NCBI GenBank assembly: GCA_900554305.1 | Contig: USGV01000009.1 | Location: 1 to 48,343 of the forward strand | Direction: 5' to 3' | Source: an uncultured Mycoplasmatota bacterium | GTDB lineage: Bacteria; Bacillota_I; Bacilli_A; RF39; UBA660 | Length of the DNA: 48,343 nt | Shown: positions 17,946 through 28,580 of the stretch, piece after piece | How the letters are laid out: each line of letters starts with the position of its first letter | How positions within the stretch are numbered: the stretch's first letter is position 1 | Notes under the pieces: model-generated | What the model was told of the DNA's origin: nothing | Seen by the model: the letters and a program-made list of their open reading frames with translations, nothing else | Databases searched by the model: none | Program-made: the position numbers and the translations under genes

Positions 17946-18780
17946 TTACTTTTGTAATTTATAAACATAAGCTCCATTAGCAATTGCTTGTTGTTCTATT
18001 TCATCTACTTGATTATGAGATGTGGTATAATCATTAAACTCTGTTGTATAACCTGATATTAGAAGGGTATCATTATTATCTTTGATAGTATACTCTGCTA
18101 GTCCGCTATTTGTTTGTGCACGACAATAAATTTCATAGCCTTCACATTCTTTAAATATAACTGTTTGATTACCAAAATCTACAATTAGATGTTCACATTC
18201 TTCTGTAGTGATTTCTGGAGTTTTTATTTCTTCTTTTTATGTCTTCACTTTGTTTTTGCTCTTCTTTTGCTGATTTATTTAGTTTTTCTTGTTCAATTGC
18301 TTGTTGTTCTACTTCTTTTGGAATTAACAATCCCTCTCCGGTTATTCCTACTCCTAAAATTGTTAATTGATCTAACAACTGTCGTTGTCTATTTGGTCCA
18401 TAACCTTTTATTATCGGTATTTCTCTCCAACGATTATTTAGTTGTTGCAATGTAAAAATGCCTTCTCTATATAATAAAGAATAGGCTTGCGGAGAAAATC
18501 CTAACTCTTCTAATAGGACTTTTCCTTCTTGTTTTAATTTTTCTTTTTGGACTTCTTGAGATTTATCCTCATTCTTTATTTTATATCCAGCATTATGTAG
18601 CGCTTCTTTGATTTCTTTTAATCCGCCAATGCCTAATTGCCTAATCTTAGTTAAATCCTCATAATCTATTTGTAGTAAATCTTCTAATGTTTCTATATTA
18701 TAAAGACTTAATCTTTTTCTTGTTCTTTTTTTTATACCTAAATCTTTTAGTGTTATTTGTAATATTTCTTTGTTACTCAT
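17946..18780 (-). pseudogene. Protein with two RNA polymerase alpha-CTD-like helix-hairpin domains, frame broken at an A5 run
   Basis: From ATG 18780 the frame runs 195 codons to a stop at 18193, ending in a basic out-of-frame tail (RRNKNSRNHYRRM). Removing one A from the five-A run (18234-18238) carries the frame on, through KEEIKTPEITTEECEHL, to TAA at 17946-17948, next to the terminator, for about 277 residues. Residues 1-70 (RKRLSLYNIETLEDLLQ..., ..LTKIRQLGIGGLKEIKEAL) closely resemble the alpha-CTD of RpoA; residues 85-150 hold a weaker second copy. A charged linker and an unrecognised C-terminal domain ending AIANGAYVYKLQK follow. Alpha-CTD-like domains bind DNA or proteins, so a regulatory role is possible. 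The break may be a mutation, an assembly error or slippage. Third gene of a three-gene operon. Confidence 0.75.
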
Positions 18781-18792
18781 ATTTACCCTTTC

Positions 18793-19464
18793 TTATTCTG
18801 TAAAACAATTACTCATATTAGCGCTGTTTGATGTTTTTTCTGTAGCAAGAGTAAAGTTGTCAATTGTACCTAATACTGTAATTTCCATATCTTCTTTTAG
18901 GTCGCTAAGATCTGTCTTTTCTGCCATTGGACATTTTATTTTTAAAGTATAAGCATCATCTGGATCTTTATAACGCAAAATAAGTTCATTATCTTTTATC
19001 TTATAAATTCTTCCTGTTACTCTCATAAATTGTCCTGCATATTTATTAGCTGTTTTTTCAGGATCGTTTCTAAATTCTATTGCTAAATCTAAAGCAGATA
19101 TTTCTGTTGGTTCTACTGAATATGGCATCGTCCAGAAACCTAGTTTTGTATCTCGTCTTCCTTGTTCCTGATGATATTTTATAACCTTATATCCTAGTCC
19201 ATAAAATTCCTCTGTTCCACCATCATCATATGTTTTTGTACGTATAGCAAAATATGGTCCTTTATCATATTTTGTTACACAAATAACGTCGATAGCAATG
19301 ACAATTCCTAAGGCAATGATAATAATAAAAATGATGTTACTAATTACTTTAGATATTGGTTCTTTTTCCTCAATTATTTCCATATCTAAATCATTCATCC
19401 CATAATGATTATAATCCACATAATTATTTTCTTCTGTTTTCAACTCATTTTTCTTTTTTCTCAT
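18793..19464 (-). CDS. Membrane-anchored protein with OB-fold (tRNA_anti-like) domain
   Basis: The protein has 223 residues: a long acidic cytoplasmic N-terminus, one membrane segment at about 44-68 (IIFIIIIALGIVIAIDVICV), then an outer part. Residues about 135-215 fit an OB fold of the tRNA_anti-like type: LAIEFRNDPEKTANKYAGQ, MRVTGRIYKIKDNELILRYK, and MEITVLGTIDNFTLATEKTS. Such membrane-tethered OB proteins are common in Gram-positives but uncharacterised. It begins after AAGGAGG and sits 12 bases after the upstream gene, in an operon with the transglutaminase-like and alpha-CTD-like genes. Confidence 0.7.
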   Translation of the reverse strand: MRKKKNELKTEENNYVDYNHYGMNDLDMEIIEEKEPISKVISNIIFIIIIALGIVIAIDVICVTKYDKGPYFAIRTKTYDDGGTEEFYGLGYKVIKYHQEQGRRDTKLGFWTMPYSVEPTEISALDLAIEFRNDPEKTANKYAGQFMRVTGRIYKIKDNELILRYKDPDDAYTLKIKCPMAEKTDLSDLKEDMEITVLGTIDNFTLATEKTSNSANMSNCFTE

Positions 19465-19476
19465 TTTTATTCCTCC

Positions 19477-20337
19477 TTAAAATCCCTTACTTTGAAAGTT
19501 TCTAGTCTCCCTTTTTATATATTGATAAGTTGGATTCATATCTCGATGATATGCTTCTACTAACGATTTCTTTTGTTCACAAAGTTCTATTGCTTCAGCA
19601 CGTAATTGTATCCTTTTTTCTAGCGGCATTTCGCTTAATAATTTTTTAGAAACTTGTCTTTCTAACGGTCTAGCAATTTCTAATAACTCTCTTCTAAAAT
19701 CATCACTAATATCAAAGTCTAAAAAAAGTGGAATACCAAAATCTATCATTTTTCTTCTTGATATCCTTTCTCTTTTATTTATTAATTCCTGTATATTCAA
19801 ATTAAATGGATCAAATAACATTATATTTTCTGGATTACTGACATCTAATAATTCTATATGGTTTGGAAACTTCCAATCTCTAAATTCTCTTTTAGTTTCC
19901 ATACTACTTTTTTTTACTTTAGTTTTTATTTTTCTTGTTTTGGGTATTGGGTTATTTTGGTAGTGATATTTTGTTCCTACTAATATTAAATCTTGATTTT
20001 CATCTAATAAACTTAATATTGTTTTAAAATGAGGTGCAAAATTTCTGCAACAACCATTACCACAAGAAATACCAATTCCTAAATCTGTTTTTAATTCTAT
20101 AGAATCATTAGAGGTTGCTATAAAAGTTTTATCAGCAGAAAAGTATCCATTCCATACCAGATAATAATAGATTGCTAAATATAAATTTTTGTCTTTTCTG
20201 TCTGCAATTTCACTAATTAATTTTGACTCGCAGTCTTGAGCAAGATTAAATTGTTGCTTTAGGGAAGATGTCTCATATATTTGACGATAGAACTCTAAAT
20301 CTTTATAGCAATTCAGATATTCATCAATCTTGTTCAT
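19477..20337 (-). CDS. Putative transglutaminase/papain-like cysteine-protease-fold protein
   Basis: The protein has 286 residues, with no signal peptide. GISCGNGCCRNFAPHFKTI (Cys near residues 107-112), then PNHIELLDVSNPENIMLFDPF (His near 173, Asp near 190) give the Cys-His-Asp order of a transglutaminase-like core, preceded by an all-helical N-terminus and followed by a charged helical C-terminus (LPLEKRIQLRAEAIELCEQ-like). The call is inference from motif order; I do not know the family. First gene of its operon, with a good promoter at 20364-20392. Confidence 0.5.
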   Translation of the reverse strand: MNKIDEYLNCYKDLEFYRQIYETSSLKQQFNLAQDCESKLISEIADRKDKNLYLAIYYYLVWNGYFSADKTFIATSNDSIELKTDLGIGISCGNGCCRNFAPHFKTILSLLDENQDLILVGTKYHYQNNPIPKTRKIKTKVKKSSMETKREFRDWKFPNHIELLDVSNPENIMLFDPFNLNIQELINKRERISRRKMIDFGIPLFLDFDISDDFRRELLEIARPLERQVSKKLLSEMPLEKRIQLRAEAIELCEQKKSLVEAYHRDMNPTYQYIKRETRNFQSKGF

Positions 20338-20363
20338 TCTTTCATCCCCTTTTGATAAGGCAT

Positions 20364-20389
20364 ATTATACTATAAATATGTTATTTTGT

Positions 20390-20392
<3 letters not shown>
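20364..20392 (-). promoter_or_regulatory. Promoter of the cysteine-fold/OB/alpha-CTD operon
   Basis: TATAAT (minus strand, 20364-20369), a 17-base spacer and TTTACA (20387-20392). The -35 box touches the ligA terminator tail. Confidence 0.7.
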
Positions 20393-22397
<2,005 letters not shown>

Positions 22398-22429
22398 TCA
22401 CCATTATTAGTATATCATTTTTATAAACT

Positions 22430-22454
22430 AAAAAAAAGAAACTTTATTGTTTCT
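22430..22454 (-). terminator. Probable terminator of the coiled-coil membrane protein gene
   Basis: AGAAAC/GTTTCT six-base stem (22437-22442 with 22449-22454) followed on the minus strand by a run of eight T. The short AT-rich stem makes it weaker than the others. Confidence 0.5.
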
Positions 22455-23370
22455 CTTGGATATTATTTCCTTCTAATTTTATAGTAGGTATTGGAGAGTT
22501 CTGCAATGGTTGTGCTACTTGTGTCTGAACTGTATTTTCCACTATTTCTTGTTGAGGTGGCTGATTATTCTGTATATTCATTAACTGTTGTTGGTTATAT
22601 AAAGATTCTTGCTTTGCCTCTACATATAATTGGTTATAATAATCGGCATTTGTTTTTAATTCTTGATTTACTTTTGATAATTGTTCTATTTGTGCTACCG
22701 TTGTTTGCTCTTGCTGTTTATATTTTTCTAGTTCTTGCTGTAGTGATGATGCTTGCCTTTGAAAATCACTACATTTAATACTTAATACTTTCATCGTTTC
22801 AATAGATTCCTGTTTATCTAGTACTGTTAAAAAAAGAATAATAACAGCACCTACTATTTGTGCAATTGCCATTAATATTACTATAGGAACCGCTAAAAAT
22901 ATTAAGAAATTCGCTAAAACATATAATATCGCTACTCCTACAGCGATACCTGCAATTGTATTTCTTAATACTCTTATAGTTCCTGTGTCACTTACTGTAC
23001 TAGTTAACATAGTAAGACCAGCGCTTCCAATCATAGCTAATGTAGTTAATAAAAATAATAAAGTTGACATACTGGTTCCGCCAAAAGCGGACATTCTTAC
23101 ATTTACTACTTTGAAAGCTATTAAAATTATAAATATTGTAAATATAATCACACAAATTACTGTTAAAAAACTAAATAAAATGCTAATATTATCCCTATTA
23201 CCAGTTGATGCTAGCATTAAACATGTACTAATAATAAACAAAACGGTTCCAATATTGGATACTACGTCTGGTATTGCTGAAACTAATGATGCTAGCAACA
23301 TAAGAATTGCACTAATGATTACTCCAATACCAGAAAAGTATGTTAATCTGTTTTTCAATTTACTCACCAC
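22444..23370 (-). CDS. Multi-pass membrane protein with C-terminal coiled coil (GTG start)
   Basis: The protein has 308 residues. About six hydrophobic segments occupy residues 10-190 (for example ISAILMLLASLVSAI and VAVPIVILMAIAQIVGAVII). A glutamine-rich coiled coil runs about 195-265 (SSLQQELEKYKQQEQTTVAQ), ending in a disordered Gln/Pro/Asn tail. Two GTG codons in tandem open the frame at 23370 and 23367; no ATG is available upstream and no strong binding site is seen, so the exact start is uncertain. I do not recognise the family. It is transcribed alone, between the Bax-inhibitor terminator and ligA. Confidence 0.7.
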   Translation of the reverse strand: MVSKLKNRLTYFSGIGVIISAILMLLASLVSAIPDVVSNIGTVLFIISTCLMLASTGNRDNISILFSFLTVICVIIFTIFIILIAFKVVNVRMSAFGGTSMSTLLFLLTTLAMIGSAGLTMLTSTVSDTGTIRVLRNTIAGIAVGVAILYVLANFLIFLAVPIVILMAIAQIVGAVIILFLTVLDKQESIETMKVLSIKCSDFQRQASSLQQELEKYKQQEQTTVAQIEQLSKVNQELKTNADYYNQLYVEAKQESLYNQQQLMNIQNNQPPQQEIVENTVQTQVAQPLQNSPIPTIKLEGNNIQEKQ

Positions 23371-23462
23371 TCACTACTATACTAATTATTTTCATTATAG
23401 CATAGAATAAAAATAATATATTTTTTTTGCATTTATTTTTGTTTCTTTACATTCCTTTTCAT

Positions 23463-23484
23463 AAAAAAAGAACCCTAAGGTTCT
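23463..23484 (-). terminator. Intrinsic terminator of the Bax-inhibitor-1 gene
   Basis: AGAACC/GGTTCT six-base stem with a 4-base loop (23469-23484), followed by a T run on the minus strand (A residues 23463-23469). Confidence 0.8.
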
Positions 23485-24139
23485 AATCTCTTCTTTTTCC
23501 AAAAAGTTCCAATAGTCTGATAAATAAGTTGATAAAGTCTAAGTATAATTGGAATGCTCCATATACTGCAGCTTTTTCTTCTCCAATTACTAACATTAAT
23601 TGTTTTACTTTATTTACATCATAAGCAATATAAGCAATAAATATTAGTACTCCAAGCATCGTTAAAACTGTATCAAACATTGTGCTCTTGAAAATAAATA
23701 TGTTTAATATTCCTCCAATAATTATTCCAAGTAGAGCTATTAAAGCTATTGTTCCAATTTTGGTTAAATCTCTTTTTGTTGTATATCCATAAAATGCTAA
23801 CAAGGCAAATATGATTGCTGTTATTATAAAGATACTAATCAAAGATGAAACCTCAAAAGCAACAAATATTACTGAAAATGTAACGCCTGTCAGTATGGAA
23901 TATATAACATATAAAATTTTCATTGTTAATGGGTGCATTTTCGCAAGTCTTATTCCTAAAACTAATGCTATTACAATTTCAATAATAGCGATTGGTAAAA
24001 TTCCAAGTGCTAATACTTGTATCATTAACTGTTCATTTAATGTTAATGCATATCCACTAGCAAAGGTTATTAATAATCCTATAAATAACCATGTAAACAT
24101 TTTAGGATATACTTGGGTATTTTCATTATATTCGTTCAT
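23483..24139 (-). CDS. Bax inhibitor-1 (TMBIM/YccA-like) family membrane protein
   Basis: The protein has 218 residues with seven hydrophobic segments. The family pattern is clear in YSILTGVTFSVIFVAFE, then AIIFALLAFYGYTTKRDLTKIG, and the C-terminal AYDVNKVKQLM ... AVYGAFQLYLDFINLFIRLL, whose acidic residues form the pH-sensitive di-aspartyl sensor in characterised bacterial BI-1 (YetJ), a calcium leak channel. Calcium transport here is inferred from the family. It is a single-gene unit, with a -10 box at 24185-24190 and a hairpin at the predicted transcript 5' end. Confidence 0.92.
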   Translation of the reverse strand: MNEYNENTQVYPKMFTWLFIGLLITFASGYALTLNEQLMIQVLALGILPIAIIEIVIALVLGIRLAKMHPLTMKILYVIYSILTGVTFSVIFVAFEVSSLISIFIITAIIFALLAFYGYTTKRDLTKIGTIALIALLGIIIGGILNIFIFKSTMFDTVLTMLGVLIFIAYIAYDVNKVKQLMLVIGEEKAAVYGAFQLYLDFINLFIRLLELFGKRRD

Positions 24140-24163
24140 TTTTTCTCCTTAACTTATTGTTTT

Positions 24164-24190
24164 AATAACTTTCGTTATTATGTTATTATA
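24164..24190 (-). promoter_or_regulatory. -10 box and 5'-terminal GAAA-tetraloop hairpin of the Bax-inhibitor gene
   Basis: TATAAT on the minus strand at 24185-24190 predicts a start near 24178. AATAAC-GAAA-GTTATT occupies 24164-24179, so the transcript would begin with this hairpin. No good -35 box was seen. Confidence 0.5.
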
Positions 24191-24216
24191 TCATATTTTT
24201 ATGTAAATAGAAATAT

Positions 24217-25125
24217 TTAATCTTTCCACAAGTTTTGTGGATATTTTTTTTGTTCTGTCATTTCCATAAATGCTTTTTTAACCATTTCTTGGTCTTCTTT
24301 GTAAGTTACACCGTACCACTTTGCGGTTGTAATCATTAAATCTACTGTTTTTCCTTCATATTTCATAGCCTTACTTAAAGCTGTTGGAATCTGATATTCA
24401 ACTTTAGATAAATCGTTTTTATTTTGTTCTAAGAACAGATAAAAATATTTTTCTAAGATACTAAAGAAATCATTCGAAAACAGTAATAAATTCATAGAAA
24501 CTGGAGTGTTTTCTGATACTTCTATTTTTTCTTTCGTATCTTGTAAAGTTGCAATAATTTTATTATCTATTCGTTCTACTTTACTTTCTACAACTTCAGT
24601 TAATTTACCATTTTCTTCATAACAGATTCCTCTAGAGCTAGCACCTGATGGACTTAAGGTGTTTTTTACTAGATAGGCTATCATTCCATAATGATTATTA
24701 GACATATTATCTAAATAAGAACTTGCTTTTTCTAAAGCATCTCTTCCATAGAAATCATCTGCATTTATCATAGCAAATGAACCATGTATTTTATCTTTTG
24801 CGCAAAGTATAGCATGCGCTGTTCCTAATGGTTTTTCTCTATTTTGTAATAGCTCTTGATACTCTTTTGGCACTAGTCTATTATCTTGAAATGCATATTC
24901 TGTTTTTATAAATGGTTCGATTCTTTTTCCTATTGTTTCTTTAAAAATATTATAGTTTTCTTCTTTGATTACAAAAACCACTTTATTGAATCCTGCTTTT
25001 CTTGCATCATAGATGGAATAGTCTATAATAAACTCTCCGTTGGGACCAAATGGTTCTATTTGCTTTAGCCCCCCAAAGCGACTTCCCATTCCAGCTGCTA
25101 ATATTAATAATGTTTTTTCTTTCAT
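24217..25125 (-). CDS. Sugar-phosphate nucleotidyltransferase, copy 2
   Basis: The protein has 302 residues. The N-terminal LLILAAGMGSRFGGLKQIEP is the nucleotide-binding loop of the NTP_transferase family, with NADDFYG as the metal-binding Asp block near residue 120. These enzymes couple a sugar 1-phosphate to an NTP, feeding surface glycan synthesis; the sugar and nucleotide cannot be told from sequence. It follows the paralogue directly, with no base between stop and start, and the two proteins share nearly all of their first 75 residues but much less after that. It is last in the operon headed by pcrA. Confidence 0.85.
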   Translation of the reverse strand: MKEKTLLILAAGMGSRFGGLKQIEPFGPNGEFIIDYSIYDARKAGFNKVVFVIKEENYNIFKETIGKRIEPFIKTEYAFQDNRLVPKEYQELLQNREKPLGTAHAILCAKDKIHGSFAMINADDFYGRDALEKASSYLDNMSNNHYGMIAYLVKNTLSPSGASSRGICYEENGKLTEVVESKVERIDNKIIATLQDTKEKIEVSENTPVSMNLLLFSNDFFSILEKYFYLFLEQNKNDLSKVEYQIPTALSKAMKYEGKTVDLMITTAKWYGVTYKEDQEMVKKAFMEMTEQKKYPQNLWKD

Positions 25126-26034
25126 TTACTCACTCCATAAATTTTTAGGGTATTTTCCTGTTTCTACTAATTCTTTGATTGCACTTGATACTAATTCTTT
25201 ATCTTCTTGATATGTTACTCCATACCAAACTGCTGTAGTTTCTAATACATCTACTTGTTTTTTCCCTTCTTCTACCAATTCATTTAAAACGATAGGAATT
25301 AGATACTCACATGTGTCTAGTTTCTCACTGTTTTGGTCTAAGAATGCTGGGAATCTGTCTTCTAATATCTGGAATAAATCTGGTGTAAATAATAGGAAGT
25401 TCATAGAAGCAATAGTATCTTTGCTAGTTCTAAAATCTGCCTTTCCTTCTAGTGGGTGAACATCTACCATATCTCCATCTAATGTTACACTACTTTCTGT
25501 TAGCCGAATTAATTCCCCTTTATCATTCACTTCACAGACACCTCTTTTAGCTGATCCATTTGGTGTTAAGGTGTTTCCCAAACGATATGCTACCATACCA
25601 TAATGATTCGTAGGTACATTTTCTAAGAACTTAGCTGCTTTTTCATAGGCATCATACCCATAAAAATCGTCTGCATTGATGATTGCAAATGGTTCATTTA
25701 TTTTATCTCTAGCACAAAGTATTGCGTGGGCTGTTCCTAATGGTTTCGTACGATCTTTTAATGGTGTTTTATATTCTTCTGGTAAATTATCATTCTTTTG
25801 GAATACATATTCTGTTTCTATGTGAGGTTCTACTCTTTTTCCAATCGTTTCTTTAAAAATATCATAGTTTTCTTCTTTAATTACAAATACTACTTTATCA
25901 AATCCTGCTTTTTTGGCATCATAAATAGAATAGTCTATAATAAACTCTCCATTAGGCCCAAATGGCTCTATTTGCTTTAATCCTCCAAAACGGCTTCCCA
26001 TTCCTGCCGCTAATATTAATAATGTTTTTTTCAT
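25126..26034 (-). CDS. Sugar-phosphate nucleotidyltransferase, copy 1
   Basis: The protein has 302 residues, the same length and domain plan as the downstream copy: nucleotide loop LAAGMGSRFGG at residues 8-18, PLGTAHAILCARDKI near 100, INADDFYGYDAYEKA near 118, and the conserved WYGVTYQEDKELV near the C-terminus. Likely role is NDP-sugar synthesis for wall glycans. It overlaps the upstream 119-codon gene by four bases (ATGA), implying coupled translation. Divergence in the middle and C-terminal parts suggests the two copies differ in sugar specificity or oligomer contacts. Confidence 0.85.
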   Translation of the reverse strand: MKKTLLILAAGMGSRFGGLKQIEPFGPNGEFIIDYSIYDAKKAGFDKVVFVIKEENYDIFKETIGKRVEPHIETEYVFQKNDNLPEEYKTPLKDRTKPLGTAHAILCARDKINEPFAIINADDFYGYDAYEKAAKFLENVPTNHYGMVAYRLGNTLTPNGSAKRGVCEVNDKGELIRLTESSVTLDGDMVDVHPLEGKADFRTSKDTIASMNFLLFTPDLFQILEDRFPAFLDQNSEKLDTCEYLIPIVLNELVEEGKKQVDVLETTAVWYGVTYQEDKELVSSAIKELVETGKYPKNLWSE

Positions 26035-26390
26035 TGTTTTCCTCCTCTGTTTTTTTCTACTTCAACAAAATTTCTAGCTTTTTCTTCTATATCTACTAGG
26101 CTATTTAAAAAGTATGAATTATATGTCTCATATTTTCTTGTTTCTGCAGTCTCTTCTTCTGTCAAATAGGCATAAAATTTATTTTCTACTTTTCCTAATA
26201 CTAACATATAGCCCTCATTGATATTTTCTTCAATGGTAGGTAATATTCTTATAAAGTCTAATTCATTTTCTTGTGTTTGTATTCTAGTGGTAGCTCCATT
26301 TCTATTTCTTATATATAATCCTGCTATTTCTTTAGTTTCTACATCTCTTTTTACATATAATTGATAACCATTATTTAATTTTTCTTCCAT
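26031..26390 (-). CDS. Small hypothetical protein
   Basis: The protein has 119 residues, with no signal or membrane segment. Beta-rich first half (NGYQLYVKRDVETKEIAGLY) with internal similarity to the second part (EGYMLVLGKVENKFYAYL), suggesting a small duplicated beta fold; the C-terminus is a charged helix. It lies 11 bases after pcrA and overlaps the first nucleotidyltransferase by four bases, so it is co-transcribed with both. Function unknown. Confidence 0.7.
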   Translation of the reverse strand: MEEKLNNGYQLYVKRDVETKEIAGLYIRNRNGATTRIQTQENELDFIRILPTIEENINEGYMLVLGKVENKFYAYLTEEETAETRKYETYNSYFLNSLVDIEEKARNFVEVEKNRGGKQ

Positions 26391-26401
26391 TTATCATTCA
26401 C

Positions 26402-28498
26402 CTACACTTTAGATAATTTCTTATGGTTTTTCATTAATTTTTTAATTCCATGTGGATGTTTAAATGCAACACTAACCAAGGTATTGGTTACTTCTACTAC
26501 TCTTCCAGTACCAAATGTTTCATGATAAACGTAGTCTCCTACTTGATAATCTACTTCTTCTTCTCTAAACATGACTTCTGTATCAATCTTTTTCTCTTGT
26601 TGCGGTAGTTCCTCTTCTTTAACATTTGTTTCAATCAAGTCTTTACTTATTTCACCAATAAATCTACTTACTGGGTTAATTTGCTCCTTACCAAATAGTG
26701 TTCTACGTCTGGCATTAATCAAGTGAAGATCATCTTTTGCACGTGTTATTGCTACATAACAAAGTCTACGTTCTTCTTCTAGTTCACTTGTTTCCATTAA
26801 TGAGTTCATATGTGGGAAAATTCCTTCTTCCATTCCTACAACAAAAACATGATTAAATTCTAACCCTTTTACAGAATGAACTGTCATCAAGCTTACTCTA
26901 TTTGGATCATCTTTATATTCTTCTACATCGCTGATTAAACTTATTTCTAATAAGAAATCTTCTAGAGAAACTAGTCCTTCTCTTTCTTCAAATGATTTGG
27001 TAATTGATTTAAATTCTTCTAAGTTTTCTAATCTAACTTCGGATTCTAATGTTTTCTCACTTTCTAACTCTTGTCTCATTCCTGATGCATCTAGCACTTT
27101 ATCAATTAATTCTGTTAATGTTAATTCTTCAGATAATGATTTTAATTGTTCTATGGTCTTTTTAAATTCTAATTCTTTTCCAGAAGAAATTGCTTCGTAA
27201 ATGCTAGTTCCTGCCTCATCGGCTTTCATCGTTAAATTTTCTATTGTTTTAAGCCCTATTCCTCTTTTTGGAGTATTAATAACTCTAAGTAGACTAACAT
27301 TATCTTTTGAATTATGAATTAGTCTTAAATAAGCAATTAAGTCTTTAATTTCTTTTCTAGAATAGAAGTAGAAACTTCCGATTACACGATATGGCATATT
27401 TTCTTTTAGCATTTCTTCTTCTAAAACACGGGATTGTGCATTCGTTCTATATAGAACAGCAATATCTTTATATTCTACATCTTTATTTCTTAATTCTTTT
27501 ATTTTTCTTATCACATACTGAGCTTCATCTCTCTCATTGTATGCTCTATAATATTTAATTTTTTCTCCTTTTCCACGAGATGTCCAAAGATTTTTATCTT
27601 TTCTTTGTGTATTATTTTTTATTACCTGATTAGCGGCATCTAGGATGGTACTTGTTGATCTATAGTTTTCTTCTAATAAAATTGTTTTTGCATCCTTATA
27701 ATCTTTTTCAAAATTCAAAATATTTTTATAATTGGCTCCACGGAAACTATAAATACTTTGAGAATCATCTCCAACACAAGTTATCTTTCTACTTTTTGCA
27801 CTAATTAGCTTTGATAAAATATATTGTGCTTCGTTTGTATCTTGATACTCATCAATTAAAATGTATTGATACAATTCTTGATATTTTTGTAAGACACTAG
27901 GATTTTCTTTAAATAATTTGATTGGTAACAATAATAAGTCATCAAAGTCTACTGAGTTGTTTTTCTTTAATTTCTCTTCGTATTTTTCATAGACTTTATG
28001 CATTACCTTTTCATAATCACTAACTGCATATCTTTCATACATCTCTGGTGTCATCATTTCATTTTTGCAGCTACTGATTTTATTTCTAATAGCTCTAGGA
28101 TTATAGATTTTAGGATCATATCCTAGGTCTTTTACTATTTTTTTTACGACTGTCAATGAGTCGTCACTATCCATAATTACAAAATTAGCTTCATATCCTA
28201 ACTTTTCGTAGTTTTCTCTTAATAGTTTTAAACCAAAACTATGAAATGTGGAAACTTGAACTTTTTTGGCTAAATCTCCAATTAGCCCATATAATCTATC
28301 TTTCATTTCTTTGGCTGCTTTATTTGTAAAAGTGATTGCTAAAACATTATAAGGATAGGCAAATCCTTCTTCAATTAAGTATGCTATTTTTGTCGTTAGA
28401 GTTTTTGTCTTTCCTGCTCCTGCTCCAGCAATGATTAATAGAGGTCCTTCATTATAAAGTACCGCTTCCTTTTGTCTATCATTTAAGCCTTCTAACAT
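26402..28498 (-). CDS. pcrA: ATP-dependent DNA helicase PcrA/UvrD family
   Basis: Superfamily 1A helicase with motif I AGAGAGKTKTL, motif II LIDEYQDTNEAQ, motif III VGDDSQSIYSFRGA, motif IV LEENYRST, motif V VHSVKGLEFNHVFV and motif VI EERRLCYVAITRA. The C-terminal YQVGDYVYHETFGTGRVVEV is the Tudor-like module that binds RNA polymerase in PcrA. It acts in repair and in removing transcription-replication conflicts. The frame extends upstream to 28540, but that part overlaps a TATAAT (minus strand, 28521-28526). The ATG at 28498, after GTAGGTATAAA, begins the conserved MLEGLNDRQKEAV, giving 698 residues. Confidence 0.95.
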   Translation of the reverse strand: MLEGLNDRQKEAVLYNEGPLLIIAGAGAGKTKTLTTKIAYLIEEGFAYPYNVLAITFTNKAAKEMKDRLYGLIGDLAKKVQVSTFHSFGLKLLRENYEKLGYEANFVIMDSDDSLTVVKKIVKDLGYDPKIYNPRAIRNKISSCKNEMMTPEMYERYAVSDYEKVMHKVYEKYEEKLKKNNSVDFDDLLLLPIKLFKENPSVLQKYQELYQYILIDEYQDTNEAQYILSKLISAKSRKITCVGDDSQSIYSFRGANYKNILNFEKDYKDAKTILLEENYRSTSTILDAANQVIKNNTQRKDKNLWTSRGKGEKIKYYRAYNERDEAQYVIRKIKELRNKDVEYKDIAVLYRTNAQSRVLEEEMLKENMPYRVIGSFYFYSRKEIKDLIAYLRLIHNSKDNVSLLRVINTPKRGIGLKTIENLTMKADEAGTSIYEAISSGKELEFKKTIEQLKSLSEELTLTELIDKVLDASGMRQELESEKTLESEVRLENLEEFKSITKSFEEREGLVSLEDFLLEISLISDVEEYKDDPNRVSLMTVHSVKGLEFNHVFVVGMEEGIFPHMNSLMETSELEEERRLCYVAITRAKDDLHLINARRRTLFGKEQINPVSRFIGEISKDLIETNVKEEELPQQEKKIDTEVMFREEEVDYQVGDYVYHETFGTGRVVEVTNTLVSVAFKHPHGIKKLMKNHKKLSKV

Positions 28499-28544
28499 TT
28501 TATACCTACTTTCCAACAACATTATACCGTATTTTGGCATTTTA

Positions 28545-28575
28545 GAAAAGAAAAATCACTAGTGTCCTAGTGATT
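28545..28575 (-). terminator. Intrinsic terminator of the adhesin-sortase operon
   Basis: AATCACTAG pairs with CTAGTGATT around a 4-base loop (28554-28575), followed on the minus strand by TTTCTTTTC. Confidence 0.85.
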
Positions 28576-28580
28576 CTGTC

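Noticed and set aside
17946..18192. A separate small gene between gatC and the alpha-CTD-like stop
   Set aside because: The frame has no start codon or ribosome binding site after its upstream stop; it is better explained as the shifted 3' part of the alpha-CTD-like gene.
18230..18245. Programmed -1 frameshift at the A-rich run of the alpha-CTD-like gene
   Set aside because: The -1 frame hits TAA after three codons; only a +1 change extends the protein, and no classical heptamer is in register.
22985..23410. Open plus-strand frame of 141 codons, and similar ones at 23811-24152 and 7606-8040
   Set aside because: All are antisense to well-supported genes and have the low-complexity composition expected of the complementary strand.
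28499..28540. Upstream extension of pcrA to an earlier ATG
   Set aside because: It overlaps a TATAAT box, has no ribosome binding site, and adds residues before the conserved N-terminus of the family.
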